The notes under the pieces: generated by a model
Databases searched by the model: none
The model's input: only the letters and a program-made list of their open reading frames with translations
What the model was told of the DNA's origin: nothing
DNA from: JAZGER01 sp036480335
Lineage (GTDB): Bacteria; Pseudomonadota; Gammaproteobacteria; DSM-19610
NCBI GenBank assembly: GCA_036480335.1
Contig: JAZGGH010000054.1
Location: forward strand, 1-63,326
Reading direction: 5' to 3'
DNA: 63,326 nt
Position numbers and translations under genes: made by a program
Shown here: positions 44,717 through 53,875 of the stretch, piece by piece
Position numbering within the stretch: the first letter of the stretch is position 1
Layout of the letters: the number at the start of each line of letters is the position of its first letter

Positions 44717-46951
44717 ATGAAAAACATGACAGTGCAACCCTTATCCAGACGCATATTATCAGGCGCATCCCTGCTATTCCAGACTATCTTACTCAGCGCC
44801 TGTATTTCCGGTGGCAGCTCCGGCACAAAAAATATCACGCCACAATCGGTCGACTCGGCTACACCTGATGAGAACGCACCTCCAAACATAACCATTCTCT
44901 CTCCAGTCAGCTCCGACCAACTGACTGCGGATAATCCGATTTATTTCTATGCTGATGCATGGGACAAAGACGGCAGTATCAAAAAAGTTGAGCTATATTC
45001 AGGTGCCACCAAAATCGCCACCCTGTTTAAATCGCCCTACGCTTTTAATTGGGAGAATGTACCAGCGGGTAACTACAAATTGACAGCCCGAGCCTATGAT
45101 GACCAGAACAACATGCAACAATCTGTAGCTATACAGGTCAGTGTTAAACCCCAGAAAGCACTCACCGTTTCTCTTGTTTCGCCTGCTGATAACACCAGTT
45201 ACGACATCGAATCCAGTATCGAGTTAAAAGCGAATACCAGTGATAATACGCAAGTGGTTCAGGTAGCTTTCTATAACAATGGCAGTCTGTTGGGAACAGA
45301 TACCACCCCGCCGTATAAATACACTCTCAACAGCGCAAGTATCGGAACACATGATATTACTGCCATTGTCACAGATAAGAGTGGCTCATCCGAGGCATCC
45401 GAAACGCGACGCGTTATTGTCTCCGAAGAAAGTATTCCTGGTAGTGATGGCTCACTGAAAGTTTATCCTGCGGTAGCAAAGATACAAAAATACAAGTCCA
45501 CACATTTTTCTGTCAATGTCACACAGAGTGGTATCAGTAAGAATTCATTCGTCTATCAGAGCACCAATAATGCCTCCCCTGGCTGGAAAGGTACACTGAA
45601 TTATATGCAAAAAGCGAATCACTGGACGACGTTTTCATTCTCAGGCGCTGTGAATATTGACGCAAATCGGCTGGATGGAAAAACCATAAAAACCTGCGTT
45701 ATCCGCCCACTATCATTGAAAATCAAGCCCACTATTCAGGGAAGTCATTGCTCATTCACGCTCACTAAGCCTACCAAAGTTTCTGTGGAAATCGATGAAA
45801 AATACAGTCTCAGTGCACCCTTAAAAAACAGTGGCCAAATTACGAAAAATATCGTCAAACATCCATTACTGGTCTTTGCAGATCCACTGGAAACCAATGT
45901 ACCAAATCCATCAGGCCCAAATGTTATTTATTACGGCCCAGGTTTGCACAAAATAGGCAAAACCAAACAGTTAAATGATAACACTCAGGTCTATATTGCA
46001 GGTGGTGCCTATGTTATCGGTGGCTTCAAGGCGGGTAAAAATCCGAAAAATATTTCTATTCGCGGTCGCGGTATACTTTCAAGTGTGGGTGAAACTGAAA
46101 CCGCAAACGAACATCGGCAGTGGGGCAATCACAGCATTGATTTTTCCAGTGGCAATAAAGGTGAGAACCTGTTGATTGAAGGCATCACCATATCCGAACC
46201 TCTACGATCCTGTATTATCAGTTACAATACTGTCACCATTCGCAACGTTAAACTCATGAGCTGGAGTCATCGGAATGATGGCATTACTGCAGGTAATAAT
46301 TCAGTGATAGAAGACAGTTTTATCAAAGTCACCGATGACAATATCAAACTGTATTACAGCAATCAGACCATTAGGAATAACACCGTCTGGCAACAAACTG
46401 CCGGTGCTGTTTTCAAATTTGCCTGGCAATTGAATGGTGTATCCCAGGGCAATCAGGTATCCAATATAGATATTATTCACAGTGATGTTTTTAATGATTT
46501 CAGTCCTGCAGAAAAAGATCGCCCGGAAATGCGCAGCACGAATGCTATTTTCAGCGCCATGGGCTTTAAAAAGGATGCCGCATTCAGAAACAATTCCTTC
46601 AAAAATATACGAATTGAAGAAAAAAATCTTCTCAGACTCATGAGCTTACGGTTAGTGACATCCCATCAGGCTGCCAACGATCCAGGCAAGATTGTCTACT
46701 GGGGTGATCCAGGCTCGAATGCTGCAAAAACGATTGAAGGACTAATATTCGAGAATATTACACTAGCAAGCGTACCCTACAAACAAAGCACCCTGTATGG
46801 AAATAAAGGTGGCAATATACGCAATCTTCAATTCAAAAATTTAAAGATAAACGGGACGCTTATCGATAGCAAAAATCTGTTATCCAGTAAGAATGACAGT
46901 ACAGGTCTATTGACCGCAGGAGGCGTTTCAAATATTACATTTTCACAGTAA
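44717..46951 (+). CDS. GH49-like beta-helix lipoprotein with two Ig modules (paralogue B)
   Basis: A 744-residue lipoprotein: lipobox LLSAC (Cys29), two Ig-like domains (~55-145 and ~150-240), then the GH49-type beta-sandwich and parallel beta-helix (~250-744). The triad is Asp521 (HRNDGIT) with Asp540-Asp541 (KVTDDNIK), spacing 19/20 as in GH49. The core is highly similar to the protein of 8608-11037, including KDRPEMRSTNAIFS and KQSTLYGNKGG, but B has a lipid anchor and Ig domains where A has a free signal, Calx-beta and Ig. A surface-bound polysaccharide hydrolase is likely. The ATG has no strong ribosome site; Met4 is an alternative. The 44508-44716 leader shows no gene. Confidence 0.72.
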   Translation: MKNMTVQPLSRRILSGASLLFQTILLSACISGGSSGTKNITPQSVDSATPDENAPPNITILSPVSSDQLTADNPIYFYADAWDKDGSIKKVELYSGATKIATLFKSPYAFNWENVPAGNYKLTARAYDDQNNMQQSVAIQVSVKPQKALTVSLVSPADNTSYDIESSIELKANTSDNTQVVQVAFYNNGSLLGTDTTPPYKYTLNSASIGTHDITAIVTDKSGSSEASETRRVIVSEESIPGSDGSLKVYPAVAKIQKYKSTHFSVNVTQSGISKNSFVYQSTNNASPGWKGTLNYMQKANHWTTFSFSGAVNIDANRLDGKTIKTCVIRPLSLKIKPTIQGSHCSFTLTKPTKVSVEIDEKYSLSAPLKNSGQITKNIVKHPLLVFADPLETNVPNPSGPNVIYYGPGLHKIGKTKQLNDNTQVYIAGGAYVIGGFKAGKNPKNISIRGRGILSSVGETETANEHRQWGNHSIDFSSGNKGENLLIEGITISEPLRSCIISYNTVTIRNVKLMSWSHRNDGITAGNNSVIEDSFIKVTDDNIKLYYSNQTIRNNTVWQQTAGAVFKFAWQLNGVSQGNQVSNIDIIHSDVFNDFSPAEKDRPEMRSTNAIFSAMGFKKDAAFRNNSFKNIRIEEKNLLRLMSLRLVTSHQAANDPGKIVYWGDPGSNAAKTIEGLIFENITLASVPYKQSTLYGNKGGNIRNLQFKNLKINGTLIDSKNLLSSKNDSTGLLTAGGVSNITFSQ

Positions 46952-46974
46952 GATAGCAATTTTTTGAAGCGCAT

Positions 46975-47010
46975 AAACAAGGGGATTAATAATAATCCTC
47001 TTGTTGCTTT
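46975..47010. terminator. Bidirectional terminator between GH49-like gene B and sco
   Basis: AACAAGGGGATTA and TAATCCTCTTGTT form a 13-bp stem with one mismatch and a 4-base loop, followed by GCTTTTATC. It lies between two convergent genes (stops at 46951 and 47013) and probably serves both. Confidence 0.7.
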
Positions 47011-47012
47011 TA

Positions 47013-47612
47013 TCAATTAAACCCCTGTAAATCAGATAGTACCCGATCAACGTCCAGTGGCGTACTTGGATAGGAAAGCAGTAAGTTTCCCTCTATATCA
47101 AGCAAAAATATACGTGGACTGTGTTCTTTCAGATCAGCTTTATCCTCATCTCGTGTAGCACTGAACCTTAACGTAATATACCTGACAAGCTCGGGATCCC
47201 CTGTCAGGAACGACCAGGAGTTTCGATCAATATCATATTTACTCGCATTTTTAAGCAGTTTTTCCGGCGTGTCATTTTCCGGGTCCAACGTTAAAGAAAC
47301 AAACTGCATATCCGAACTCATGGATGGGGACAATTTTTTCTGCAACTGTGCCAGTGAAGCTGTTTGAATCGGGCAGACATCATGGCAGCTTGTGAACATA
47401 AAATTCAGCAAAATAAACTTTTTATCATAGCCCCCTAACTGCACTGTTTCTCCCTGGGTATTCACCAGAGATATTTTCATCAAATCAACCCCATCATCTT
47501 TTTCTTCCATGATATCGATCGCAGAAGCTGTGCCTGAAAACCAGAAACATAGAGAAAGATAAATACACAGGATTCTAATAATAGCGCTATTCAAAATCGG
47601 TACCTTAATCAT
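47013..47612 (-). CDS. SCO1/SenC-family copper chaperone
   Basis: The 199-residue protein has an N-terminal signal or anchor (IIRILCIYLSLCFWFSGTASA) and a thioredoxin fold with the copper-binding CxxxC in FTSCHDVCP and the third ligand His in EHSPRIFLLD. SCO proteins deliver copper to cupredoxin-type sites, classically the CuA centre of cytochrome oxidase. Here no cytochrome oxidase gene is near; it lies 64 bp downstream of a copper-radical oxidase on the same strand, so it may serve that enzyme. Starts with ATG 47612. Confidence 0.88.
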   Translation of the reverse strand: MIKVPILNSAIIRILCIYLSLCFWFSGTASAIDIMEEKDDGVDLMKISLVNTQGETVQLGGYDKKFILLNFMFTSCHDVCPIQTASLAQLQKKLSPSMSSDMQFVSLTLDPENDTPEKLLKNASKYDIDRNSWSFLTGDPELVRYITLRFSATRDEDKADLKEHSPRIFLLDIEGNLLLSYPSTPLDVDRVLSDLQGFN

Positions 47613-47626
47613 TTAATTTTAAGAAC

Positions 47627-47664
47627 CTGATCGAATCAGGATTATGTAACCCCGATTCGATCAG
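47627..47664. other. 11-bp hairpin between oxidase and sco genes
   Basis: CTGATCGAATC and GATTCGATCAG are perfect complements around a 16-base loop, between the oxidase stop (47677) and the sco start (47612). On the transcribed strand only a weak T-rich tail follows. It may partly terminate, process or stabilise the message so that the two genes are made in different amounts. Confidence 0.5.
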
Positions 47665-47676
47665 CTCATTTCTGCA

Positions 47677-49989
47677 TCAATCCTTAATGACAACAATACC
47701 CGTCTTATCCCCGATAACAGCATTCCTGGCGTTACTCATAACAACCTTGAAGTTTTCTTTATTTTCCTGTTTGGTATCTTTCAATATTTTGATATAGATA
47801 ACCTTGTTGGTCTGACCAGGATTGAATGTCAGGGTACCCGCTTTATTCACATAGTCAGCACCCGCTTTTGCCGACCCATTGACGGTTCTATACTTCACAG
47901 TGATCTTTTTGTTACTTGCAGGTGCGAGTTTGACCACAATTTTTGCAGACCCTGCTCCCTCTTTCTTGAATGCGTTATTAATGGTCAATTGCGAATTATT
48001 CGTCGTATTATTACCACCGGCCTTTTCCGTAATAGACACAATGGCCTGATTGTCCAACAAGGTTGCATTTACCGGATTCGTCAATTTGACGCGGAAGTTT
48101 TCGTCCGCCTCAGTAACCTGATCATTAATGATTGGCACATTGACAGTCTTGCTGGTTTCCCCCGGATTAAAGGTCAGTGTTCCACTCCGGCCTCTAAAAT
48201 CCTGCCCGGGTATTGCCGTTCCTGATTTGGTAGCGTATTTAACACGCACTGTTTTACTTTGAGCAGACTCAAGACTCACAACAATTTTTGCGGTACCTGT
48301 GTTTTCAATCACATTCAGGTCTGCTATCAAAAGCCCAGCTCCTCCATTGCCATTAACAGTTTCGTTACCCCCACCAGTAGTAGCAGTAGTATTACCACCG
48401 TTCCCACCATTGCCTGTGCCACCAATATTTATTTTCAGCATATGCCCTTCTGAAGGGACGTTATTCGCATCCAGTAAAAACAGCATATAGAACCCTGGCG
48501 GAGCAATATTGACAGAGGCTGGTAAGCTGACATTCAACTGATCTGGACCGGTCTGCTGGAAATTCAGCTCCATGAAGCGTTGCTCCATATTAAAGGAATG
48601 GGTCACTGATCCTATGCGTATCAAGGTCGCCCTGACTGCTTTCTGCTGGCCTTTGCCAATCGCATATTTTACCGAAATTATTTTCCCATTGCCTGATGCT
48701 GCAGGTGCATTGATGATCTTCAAGCGTTTTGCCGGTGTACCTGCATTATTAAAAAGGTACGGCGGAGAAAAAATCTCTACGTTTGTATTGGTCAGCGGGC
48801 CAGGCGAACCACCCCCTCCGATCATGACTCTGCCATCAGGAAGCAACAAGGCAGATGAATGGTATAAACGAGCCAGTTTTGCCGAAGCCAGAGACGTCCA
48901 TTTTTCTGTTTTCGGACTCCAGATTTCAGCAACCTCAACCGTACCTTTCATTTGATTGGCGATGGAGCTGCCTCCCGTTACCAGCACATCTCCTGTAGGC
49001 AAAACTGTCGCATTCCCCCAGGAGCGCCCTTTCTTCATGGATCCGGTACTTCTGATCACCGGGTTTTTACCCTTCACATCAATAATAATAGCCTGATTTG
49101 AAGCTGGTGCCTTTATTTTTCCACTCGTCCCACCACCTAAATGAAGTATTTTTCCAGGCTGATACATTACAGCTGTAGACGTAAAATTCATCGTTTTCGC
49201 CGGAGTTCTGCCAGCCAGGGTATATGCCCCTTTGCCTTTGGTAGAGAGATAGTACATCTGGCCACCTGTGACGCCAAAGATACGCCCGTCAGGAATCAGA
49301 AAGTTTCTTGGATAAAACCAGCGCGTACCCCCCGTGCTGATGATTGCCGAACTACTGGCACCTGGCAGTGATCGCCATTTGCTGGTTGCGGGGTTAAATA
49401 TTTCCGGCACAAGAATGGGTTGTTTTTTTCCAGCTCTCCCTCCGTGCAAGAATATTTCTCCGTTAGCCAGCACAGTTGCAGTGGGATACCAACGAGCATA
49501 TGCCATCGATGTTGTTGGTTTTAATGTTCGATTATTGGAGTTAAAAATAAATGTATCCTTGATACCGTCATTGACCGACCCTTTAACGCGTTGATCTCCT
49601 CCCGCTAATAGAATATCACCCGTGGCAGGAATAATGGCAGGCGCAGTACAGAAAAGATCTGTTCCCGTGGTGTTGGGTAATGTGAAATGGGAGTTAGCGC
49701 CAGTACCTTTTTTAGGGTCCCAGACATCATAAAACAAATGCGCACCCTGCTTTCCTTTCTTATCAGTCCCAAAAGTTAATACTTCCTTTTTTGGAGTCAG
49801 GACAGCGTGCAGCGGAATATTCGGCCAGTTTACAACTTTGCTCCATTGGCCCACTTTACTCGCATTGCCTCCGTTACCGGCAGGCGCCGCAAATGACAGA
49901 CTACTAAAAAACAATAAACCTATTGGTAAAAGAAAATGCAGTATATTTCGATCGCTACCGTTACAAATAGCGTGAATAGATGTATTCAT
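47677..49989 (-). CDS. Copper-radical oxidase (galactose/glyoxal oxidase type) with two Calx-beta domains
   Basis: The 770-residue protein starts at ATG 49989 after GGGGAGG, has a signal (LLPIGLLFFSSLSFAAPAG), a kelch propeller (~45-400) and a DUF1929 domain (~405-523). All AA5 ligands are visible: Cys114 (FCTAPAIIPATGD) and Tyr168 (RWYPTATVL) for the thioether radical, Tyr376-His377 (RLYHSSALLLPDGRV) and His464 (SVTHSFNMEQRF). A Gly/Asn linker leads to two Calx-beta repeats (~550-770). It should oxidise alcohols or aldehydes to give peroxide outside the cell; substrate unknown. Followed by an SCO copper chaperone; GH49-like gene B lies beyond. Confidence 0.88.
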   Translation of the reverse strand: MNTSIHAICNGSDRNILHFLLPIGLLFFSSLSFAAPAGNGGNASKVGQWSKVVNWPNIPLHAVLTPKKEVLTFGTDKKGKQGAHLFYDVWDPKKGTGANSHFTLPNTTGTDLFCTAPAIIPATGDILLAGGDQRVKGSVNDGIKDTFIFNSNNRTLKPTTSMAYARWYPTATVLANGEIFLHGGRAGKKQPILVPEIFNPATSKWRSLPGASSSAIISTGGTRWFYPRNFLIPDGRIFGVTGGQMYYLSTKGKGAYTLAGRTPAKTMNFTSTAVMYQPGKILHLGGGTSGKIKAPASNQAIIIDVKGKNPVIRSTGSMKKGRSWGNATVLPTGDVLVTGGSSIANQMKGTVEVAEIWSPKTEKWTSLASAKLARLYHSSALLLPDGRVMIGGGGSPGPLTNTNVEIFSPPYLFNNAGTPAKRLKIINAPAASGNGKIISVKYAIGKGQQKAVRATLIRIGSVTHSFNMEQRFMELNFQQTGPDQLNVSLPASVNIAPPGFYMLFLLDANNVPSEGHMLKINIGGTGNGGNGGNTTATTGGGNETVNGNGGAGLLIADLNVIENTGTAKIVVSLESAQSKTVRVKYATKSGTAIPGQDFRGRSGTLTFNPGETSKTVNVPIINDQVTEADENFRVKLTNPVNATLLDNQAIVSITEKAGGNNTTNNSQLTINNAFKKEGAGSAKIVVKLAPASNKKITVKYRTVNGSAKAGADYVNKAGTLTFNPGQTNKVIYIKILKDTKQENKENFKVVMSNARNAVIGDKTGIVVIKD

Positions 49990-50283
49990 GCCAACCTCCC
50001 CAATTTTAATTATTATGAAAAACATTGTTAAAACCTTACTTATGTGAATGTTATAACCAATCTTTTCCAATTGTGCAAGCTTGTAAAATATAGATAAGTG
50101 TCTAAGGCCATTCCAGATCCTGAAGCTATTTTTACTGAAGCATCTGAAATCATAAAGATTTTTAATTGACGATTTATTTTTTTATCCAGTTTAATGGTGC
50201 TATAAATTAGTATGCTTAATACACAAAACATCGGTAAAATTGTTAGTTGAAGGATACCTCATTAATTAGGATTAATTGATCGA

Positions 50284-51144
50284 ATGACGGCAAACATCAT
50301 AGATGGCAAATCAATCGCAGAGGATCTGCGACAGGACATCAAAACTCAAATCAGTGCGCGCATCAACAAAGGCTTACGCCGACCTGGTCTTGCTGTCATC
50401 CTGGTTGGTTCAGATACGGCATCCAGAATCTATGTAAAAAACAAACGCAAAGCCTGTGATGAAGCCGGGTTACTGTCCCGATCTTTTGATTTAGCAGATA
50501 CCACCCCAGAAAAAGAACTGCTGGATCTGATTGACCAGCTGAACCGGGACACAAGCATTGATGGTATTCTAGTACAGCTGCCATTACCCGATCATATTGA
50601 CACTGAAAAAGTCATTGAGCACATACTGCCTGACAAGGATGTGGACGGTTTTCACCCCTATAATATTGGCCGCCTGACAGTGCGTGCGCCATTGCTTCGC
50701 CCCTGTACGCCAAAAGGTGTTATCACCCTGCTGGAAAGAATTGGTGAAGAATTCTATGGTCGTGAAGCGGTGGTGGTGGGTGTCTCAAACCATGTTGGCA
50801 GACCGATGGTTCTGGAACTGTTGCTGGCTGGGGCCACGGTCACTGGTTGCCACCGTTTTACAAAAGACCTGGAATCTCATGTACGGCGTGCTGAAATTCT
50901 GGTTGTAGCCGCCGGCAAACCTGAGCTAATTCCAGGTAACTGGGTACGACCTGGAGCAACAGTTATTGATATTGGTATTCACCGCAGGGAAGATGGCACA
51001 CTAACTGGAGATATGAATTTTGAGGAAGCTCGTCGTCACGCTGGCTGGATAACCCCGGTACCCGGCGGGGTCGGGCCAATGACTGTTGCCACCCTGCTTG
51101 AAAATACTCTGTATGCTGCCGAGCAGCTACATAATGAAAGCTAA
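50284..51144 (+). CDS. folD: Methylenetetrahydrofolate dehydrogenase/cyclohydrolase
   Basis: FolD interconverts 5,10-methylene- and 10-formyl-tetrahydrofolate. The 286-residue protein has the catalytic-region YVKNKRKACDEAGL (Lys in YVxxK), GILVQLPLPDH, DKDVDGFHPYN and PVPGGVGPMTVATLLENT. The nucleotide-loop reads VVVGVSNHVGRPM, where most relatives have GRSxxVGxP; the Arg-to-Val change is a mild oddity. It is divergent from the copper oxidase, with 50071-50283 (~290 bp to the chosen oxidase start) between, showing no gene. Confidence 0.93.
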   Translation: MTANIIDGKSIAEDLRQDIKTQISARINKGLRRPGLAVILVGSDTASRIYVKNKRKACDEAGLLSRSFDLADTTPEKELLDLIDQLNRDTSIDGILVQLPLPDHIDTEKVIEHILPDKDVDGFHPYNIGRLTVRAPLLRPCTPKGVITLLERIGEEFYGREAVVVGVSNHVGRPMVLELLLAGATVTGCHRFTKDLESHVRRAEILVVAAGKPELIPGNWVRPGATVIDIGIHRREDGTLTGDMNFEEARRHAGWITPVPGGVGPMTVATLLENTLYAAEQLHNES

Positions 51145-51160
51145 TACTGGAACGCTAACA

Positions 51161-51299
51161 GGCAGTTGAAAAACCCTCATGCGGCACAATCCTGCGTTAA
51201 AAATCGGCTCAAAATGCTCATGTACTGCATGTACACTGCGCTTTTTCGCCAATTTTTGCCTTGTCTTGCGCTCGCCTGAGACTTTTTCAACAACCTGCT
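51161..51299. repeat. Second type of ~135-bp inverted-terminal-repeat element
   Basis: Termini GTTGAAAAACCCTCA and TGAGACTTTTTCAAC are inverted with one or two mismatches, and the centre holds CATGTACTGCATGTACA. The build resembles the 11202/42127 family (inverted ends, AT-rich core, AACGCAG and AAATCGG blocks) but the sequence differs. It lies just after folD and before the convergent GGDEF gene, and could act as a terminator for both. Confidence 0.65.
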
Positions 51300-51308
51300 G
51301 AGGAATCG

Positions 51309-53729
51309 CTATTGCACATTCAGCATATAAGTCGTGTTTTCAAGATACAGTTCGATTGGCTCTGGCAAAGCAATGCCATGACCCTGACAATAATCGATAC
51401 CGATTGATTTTATGGCTGCATAATTTTCCTTATTCTCAATCATTTCAGCAATCGTTTCTGCACCCATTGCATGCGCCACTTCATTTAGGGCACGCACCAT
51501 TGCGTAGTCAATGGGATCATCAGACACGTTGCGGATAATGCCGCCACTAATTTTCACATAATCCATCTGAAAACCCTTGAGGTTAGCCATACTGGTAATA
51601 CCGCCACCGAAATTATCCAGCGCCACTTTACAACCCAGTTGTTTCAGATGCTTGATGATCGCAGAAATACATTGCTGGTTAGCAATCACTGCCTGCTCCG
51701 ATATTTCAAAACACAAAGAACCGGTAAACTCTTTAATCCGGCTCAACTGTTCATCAAGAAAATGGGTGAACTCCTTACTGCAAAGCGACTGCCCAGAGAG
51801 ATTAACCAGCAACACAGAACACTCAGCAAAGGCCCTGTTAGATTCCAGAAGATCAATCACTTTTCTAACAACCCAGTGATCAACTTCGGGCATCAGATTA
51901 TAGCGCTCAGCTGCCGGCAGAAAGGCCATTGGCAGGACACATTCATTATCCTTACGCATCCGCAACAACACTTCAAAATGATTCAGACGGGAAACCTGCT
52001 TGCTCGCTGTAGAGATGGGTTGACACAGCAGGTCAAAACGATCTTCATCGAGCGCCATTCTGACTTCAGACACCCAGGACATTTCGCCCTTGCGTTCTGC
52101 CAGTTCAGTATCACTCGGACGATAGATATGAACGCGATTCCTGCCAGCATCTTTTGCCGCATAACAGGCCATGTCTGCAGCGCTCATTAGCTCTTCAGCT
52201 GAACCTGACAAAGCAATTATCTGCACGACACCAATACTGGCACCCACCTCAAAAGTTTTTTCTTCATGAATAAAACGATAAGCGTGAATTGCTGAGCGTA
52301 TATTTTCAGCAATGCGTAATGCCTGATCTACGCCACAATGTGTTAACAATACGCCAAACTCATCCCCACCAAGGCGAGCAAGAATATCTGCATCACGAAT
52401 CTGGCCTGTCAACAATTCTGATAACTGCCGCAATAACTGATCACCAGCACTGTGGCCGCAAATATCATTGACCACCTTAAACTGATCAAGATCGAGATAA
52501 CAAAGCACATGCTCTGCTTCCTCATACTGCGCACTGTTCAACAGTAGATGTAACTGTGCCTCAAACTCACGGCGATTAAAAAGACCGGTTAACGGATCAT
52601 GGCTAGCCTGATAAGACAGTTTCATTGCCATCTGCCGTGTCTGTTCAACATCCCGAAATACCATCACCGCCCCGCTTTGAATACCTGCCTGATCAAAAAT
52701 AGGTGCTGCTGAATCTGAAATAGCAATCATATTGCCGTTACGCTTTTTCAACAGTTTCTGACGATGACAGACAACCCGTTTACCCGTTTCCAGGCAGACC
52801 TGAGCGGAATTCGGCAGGTTTTTTTCAGTTTCCTCTTCAATCATTTTCAGTAAATCGGTTACATAAAGCCCTTTTGCCTCAGCGAACTCCCAACCGGTCA
52901 ATTCTTCGGCCGTCGGGTTCATAAATTCTATATGTCCTGAGGCATCAATCGTCAATACCGCATCACCAATAGATTTCAACGTGACAATTGCTTTTTCTTT
53001 TTCTTCATGCAACAACATTTCAGTTTCACTGACATGTTCAAGTACATCATGCAATTCAAGCTGTTGAGCTTGCTGATTATCCAGCGCCCGGTTAATAAAA
53101 CTGGCAAGAAAACCAAACTCACCGCTCACCGATTCATCAAAACGAGCCGAATCCTTACCATGCGAAATGGACTGTGCCACCTGCAACATGACATTAAAGG
53201 GCTTTGCAACAAGCTGCTTGAGTAAAACATGAAATAACAGACCAAAACAGGTAAACAAGCCCCCCATCCACAACATCAGTCGCAGGCGTTTTTCTGCAAT
53301 TCGGTTTTCCACCGAAGTCAGACAAAGAGAGAGCATGGTTTGTCCCGTCGATGGAAGCAACAAGACATTATCGAAACAGTCCATCGCAGCAGCCCGGGTG
53401 CCTATTTCCATTAAAGGAAAACCCTCTGCTGACAACATTACTGTATGGATATCATCAAACTGACCCAAATGCCCCTGCATATGATTGGCCAGATCCTCAA
53501 GGCCCGTCTCCGGCTGCTGTACCAGATAAGCATTAATACCCATTGTAAAGCGATCCACGACAGAACGTTGTTGATCAATCATATAGGTCTTTTCAACCGA
53601 AAATGTCACGGTTAAAATAATCAGACCCATAACCAGCAACCCTGAGAAAACAACCCAGGCAAGTCGAGTGGATAAATTCGATTTAAGAAAATTATTCAGC
53701 GAATTGTATGTATCAAGAGCCAATATCAT
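51309..53729 (-). CDS. Membrane GGDEF protein with degenerate EAL domain
   Basis: From ATG 53729 the 806-residue protein has a membrane segment, a periplasmic sensor (~45-150), a second membrane segment, HAMP (~170-220), PAS (~255-365), GGDEF (~375-535) and EAL (~550-800). GGDEF is intact with the RDAD inhibitory-site motif upstream, so c-di-GMP synthesis is likely. The EAL side has EVLLRM for EALLRW, LDNFG for LDDFG and KISGG for KIDG, changing metal and catalytic positions, so it is probably inactive or a binding module. A TTG start 54 bases upstream is possible; the ATG lacks a clear ribosome site. Confidence 0.88.
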   Translation of the reverse strand: MILALDTYNSLNNFLKSNLSTRLAWVVFSGLLVMGLIILTVTFSVEKTYMIDQQRSVVDRFTMGINAYLVQQPETGLEDLANHMQGHLGQFDDIHTVMLSAEGFPLMEIGTRAAAMDCFDNVLLLPSTGQTMLSLCLTSVENRIAEKRLRLMLWMGGLFTCFGLLFHVLLKQLVAKPFNVMLQVAQSISHGKDSARFDESVSGEFGFLASFINRALDNQQAQQLELHDVLEHVSETEMLLHEEKEKAIVTLKSIGDAVLTIDASGHIEFMNPTAEELTGWEFAEAKGLYVTDLLKMIEEETEKNLPNSAQVCLETGKRVVCHRQKLLKKRNGNMIAISDSAAPIFDQAGIQSGAVMVFRDVEQTRQMAMKLSYQASHDPLTGLFNRREFEAQLHLLLNSAQYEEAEHVLCYLDLDQFKVVNDICGHSAGDQLLRQLSELLTGQIRDADILARLGGDEFGVLLTHCGVDQALRIAENIRSAIHAYRFIHEEKTFEVGASIGVVQIIALSGSAEELMSAADMACYAAKDAGRNRVHIYRPSDTELAERKGEMSWVSEVRMALDEDRFDLLCQPISTASKQVSRLNHFEVLLRMRKDNECVLPMAFLPAAERYNLMPEVDHWVVRKVIDLLESNRAFAECSVLLVNLSGQSLCSKEFTHFLDEQLSRIKEFTGSLCFEISEQAVIANQQCISAIIKHLKQLGCKVALDNFGGGITSMANLKGFQMDYVKISGGIIRNVSDDPIDYAMVRALNEVAHAMGAETIAEMIENKENYAAIKSIGIDYCQGHGIALPEPIELYLENTTYMLNVQ

Positions 53730-53875
53730 TACCCAATGCAGTTTTGATAATGATGTCGCTCCTGGAAAAACAATGCTATTCAAGCTGTTAAGAGCGCATC
53801 CTCGTCAGTGATAAAGTCCTTCACTGACCGGAATTTGATCGGCATCTTTACGAAATACTTAAGAATCTCAGATTA

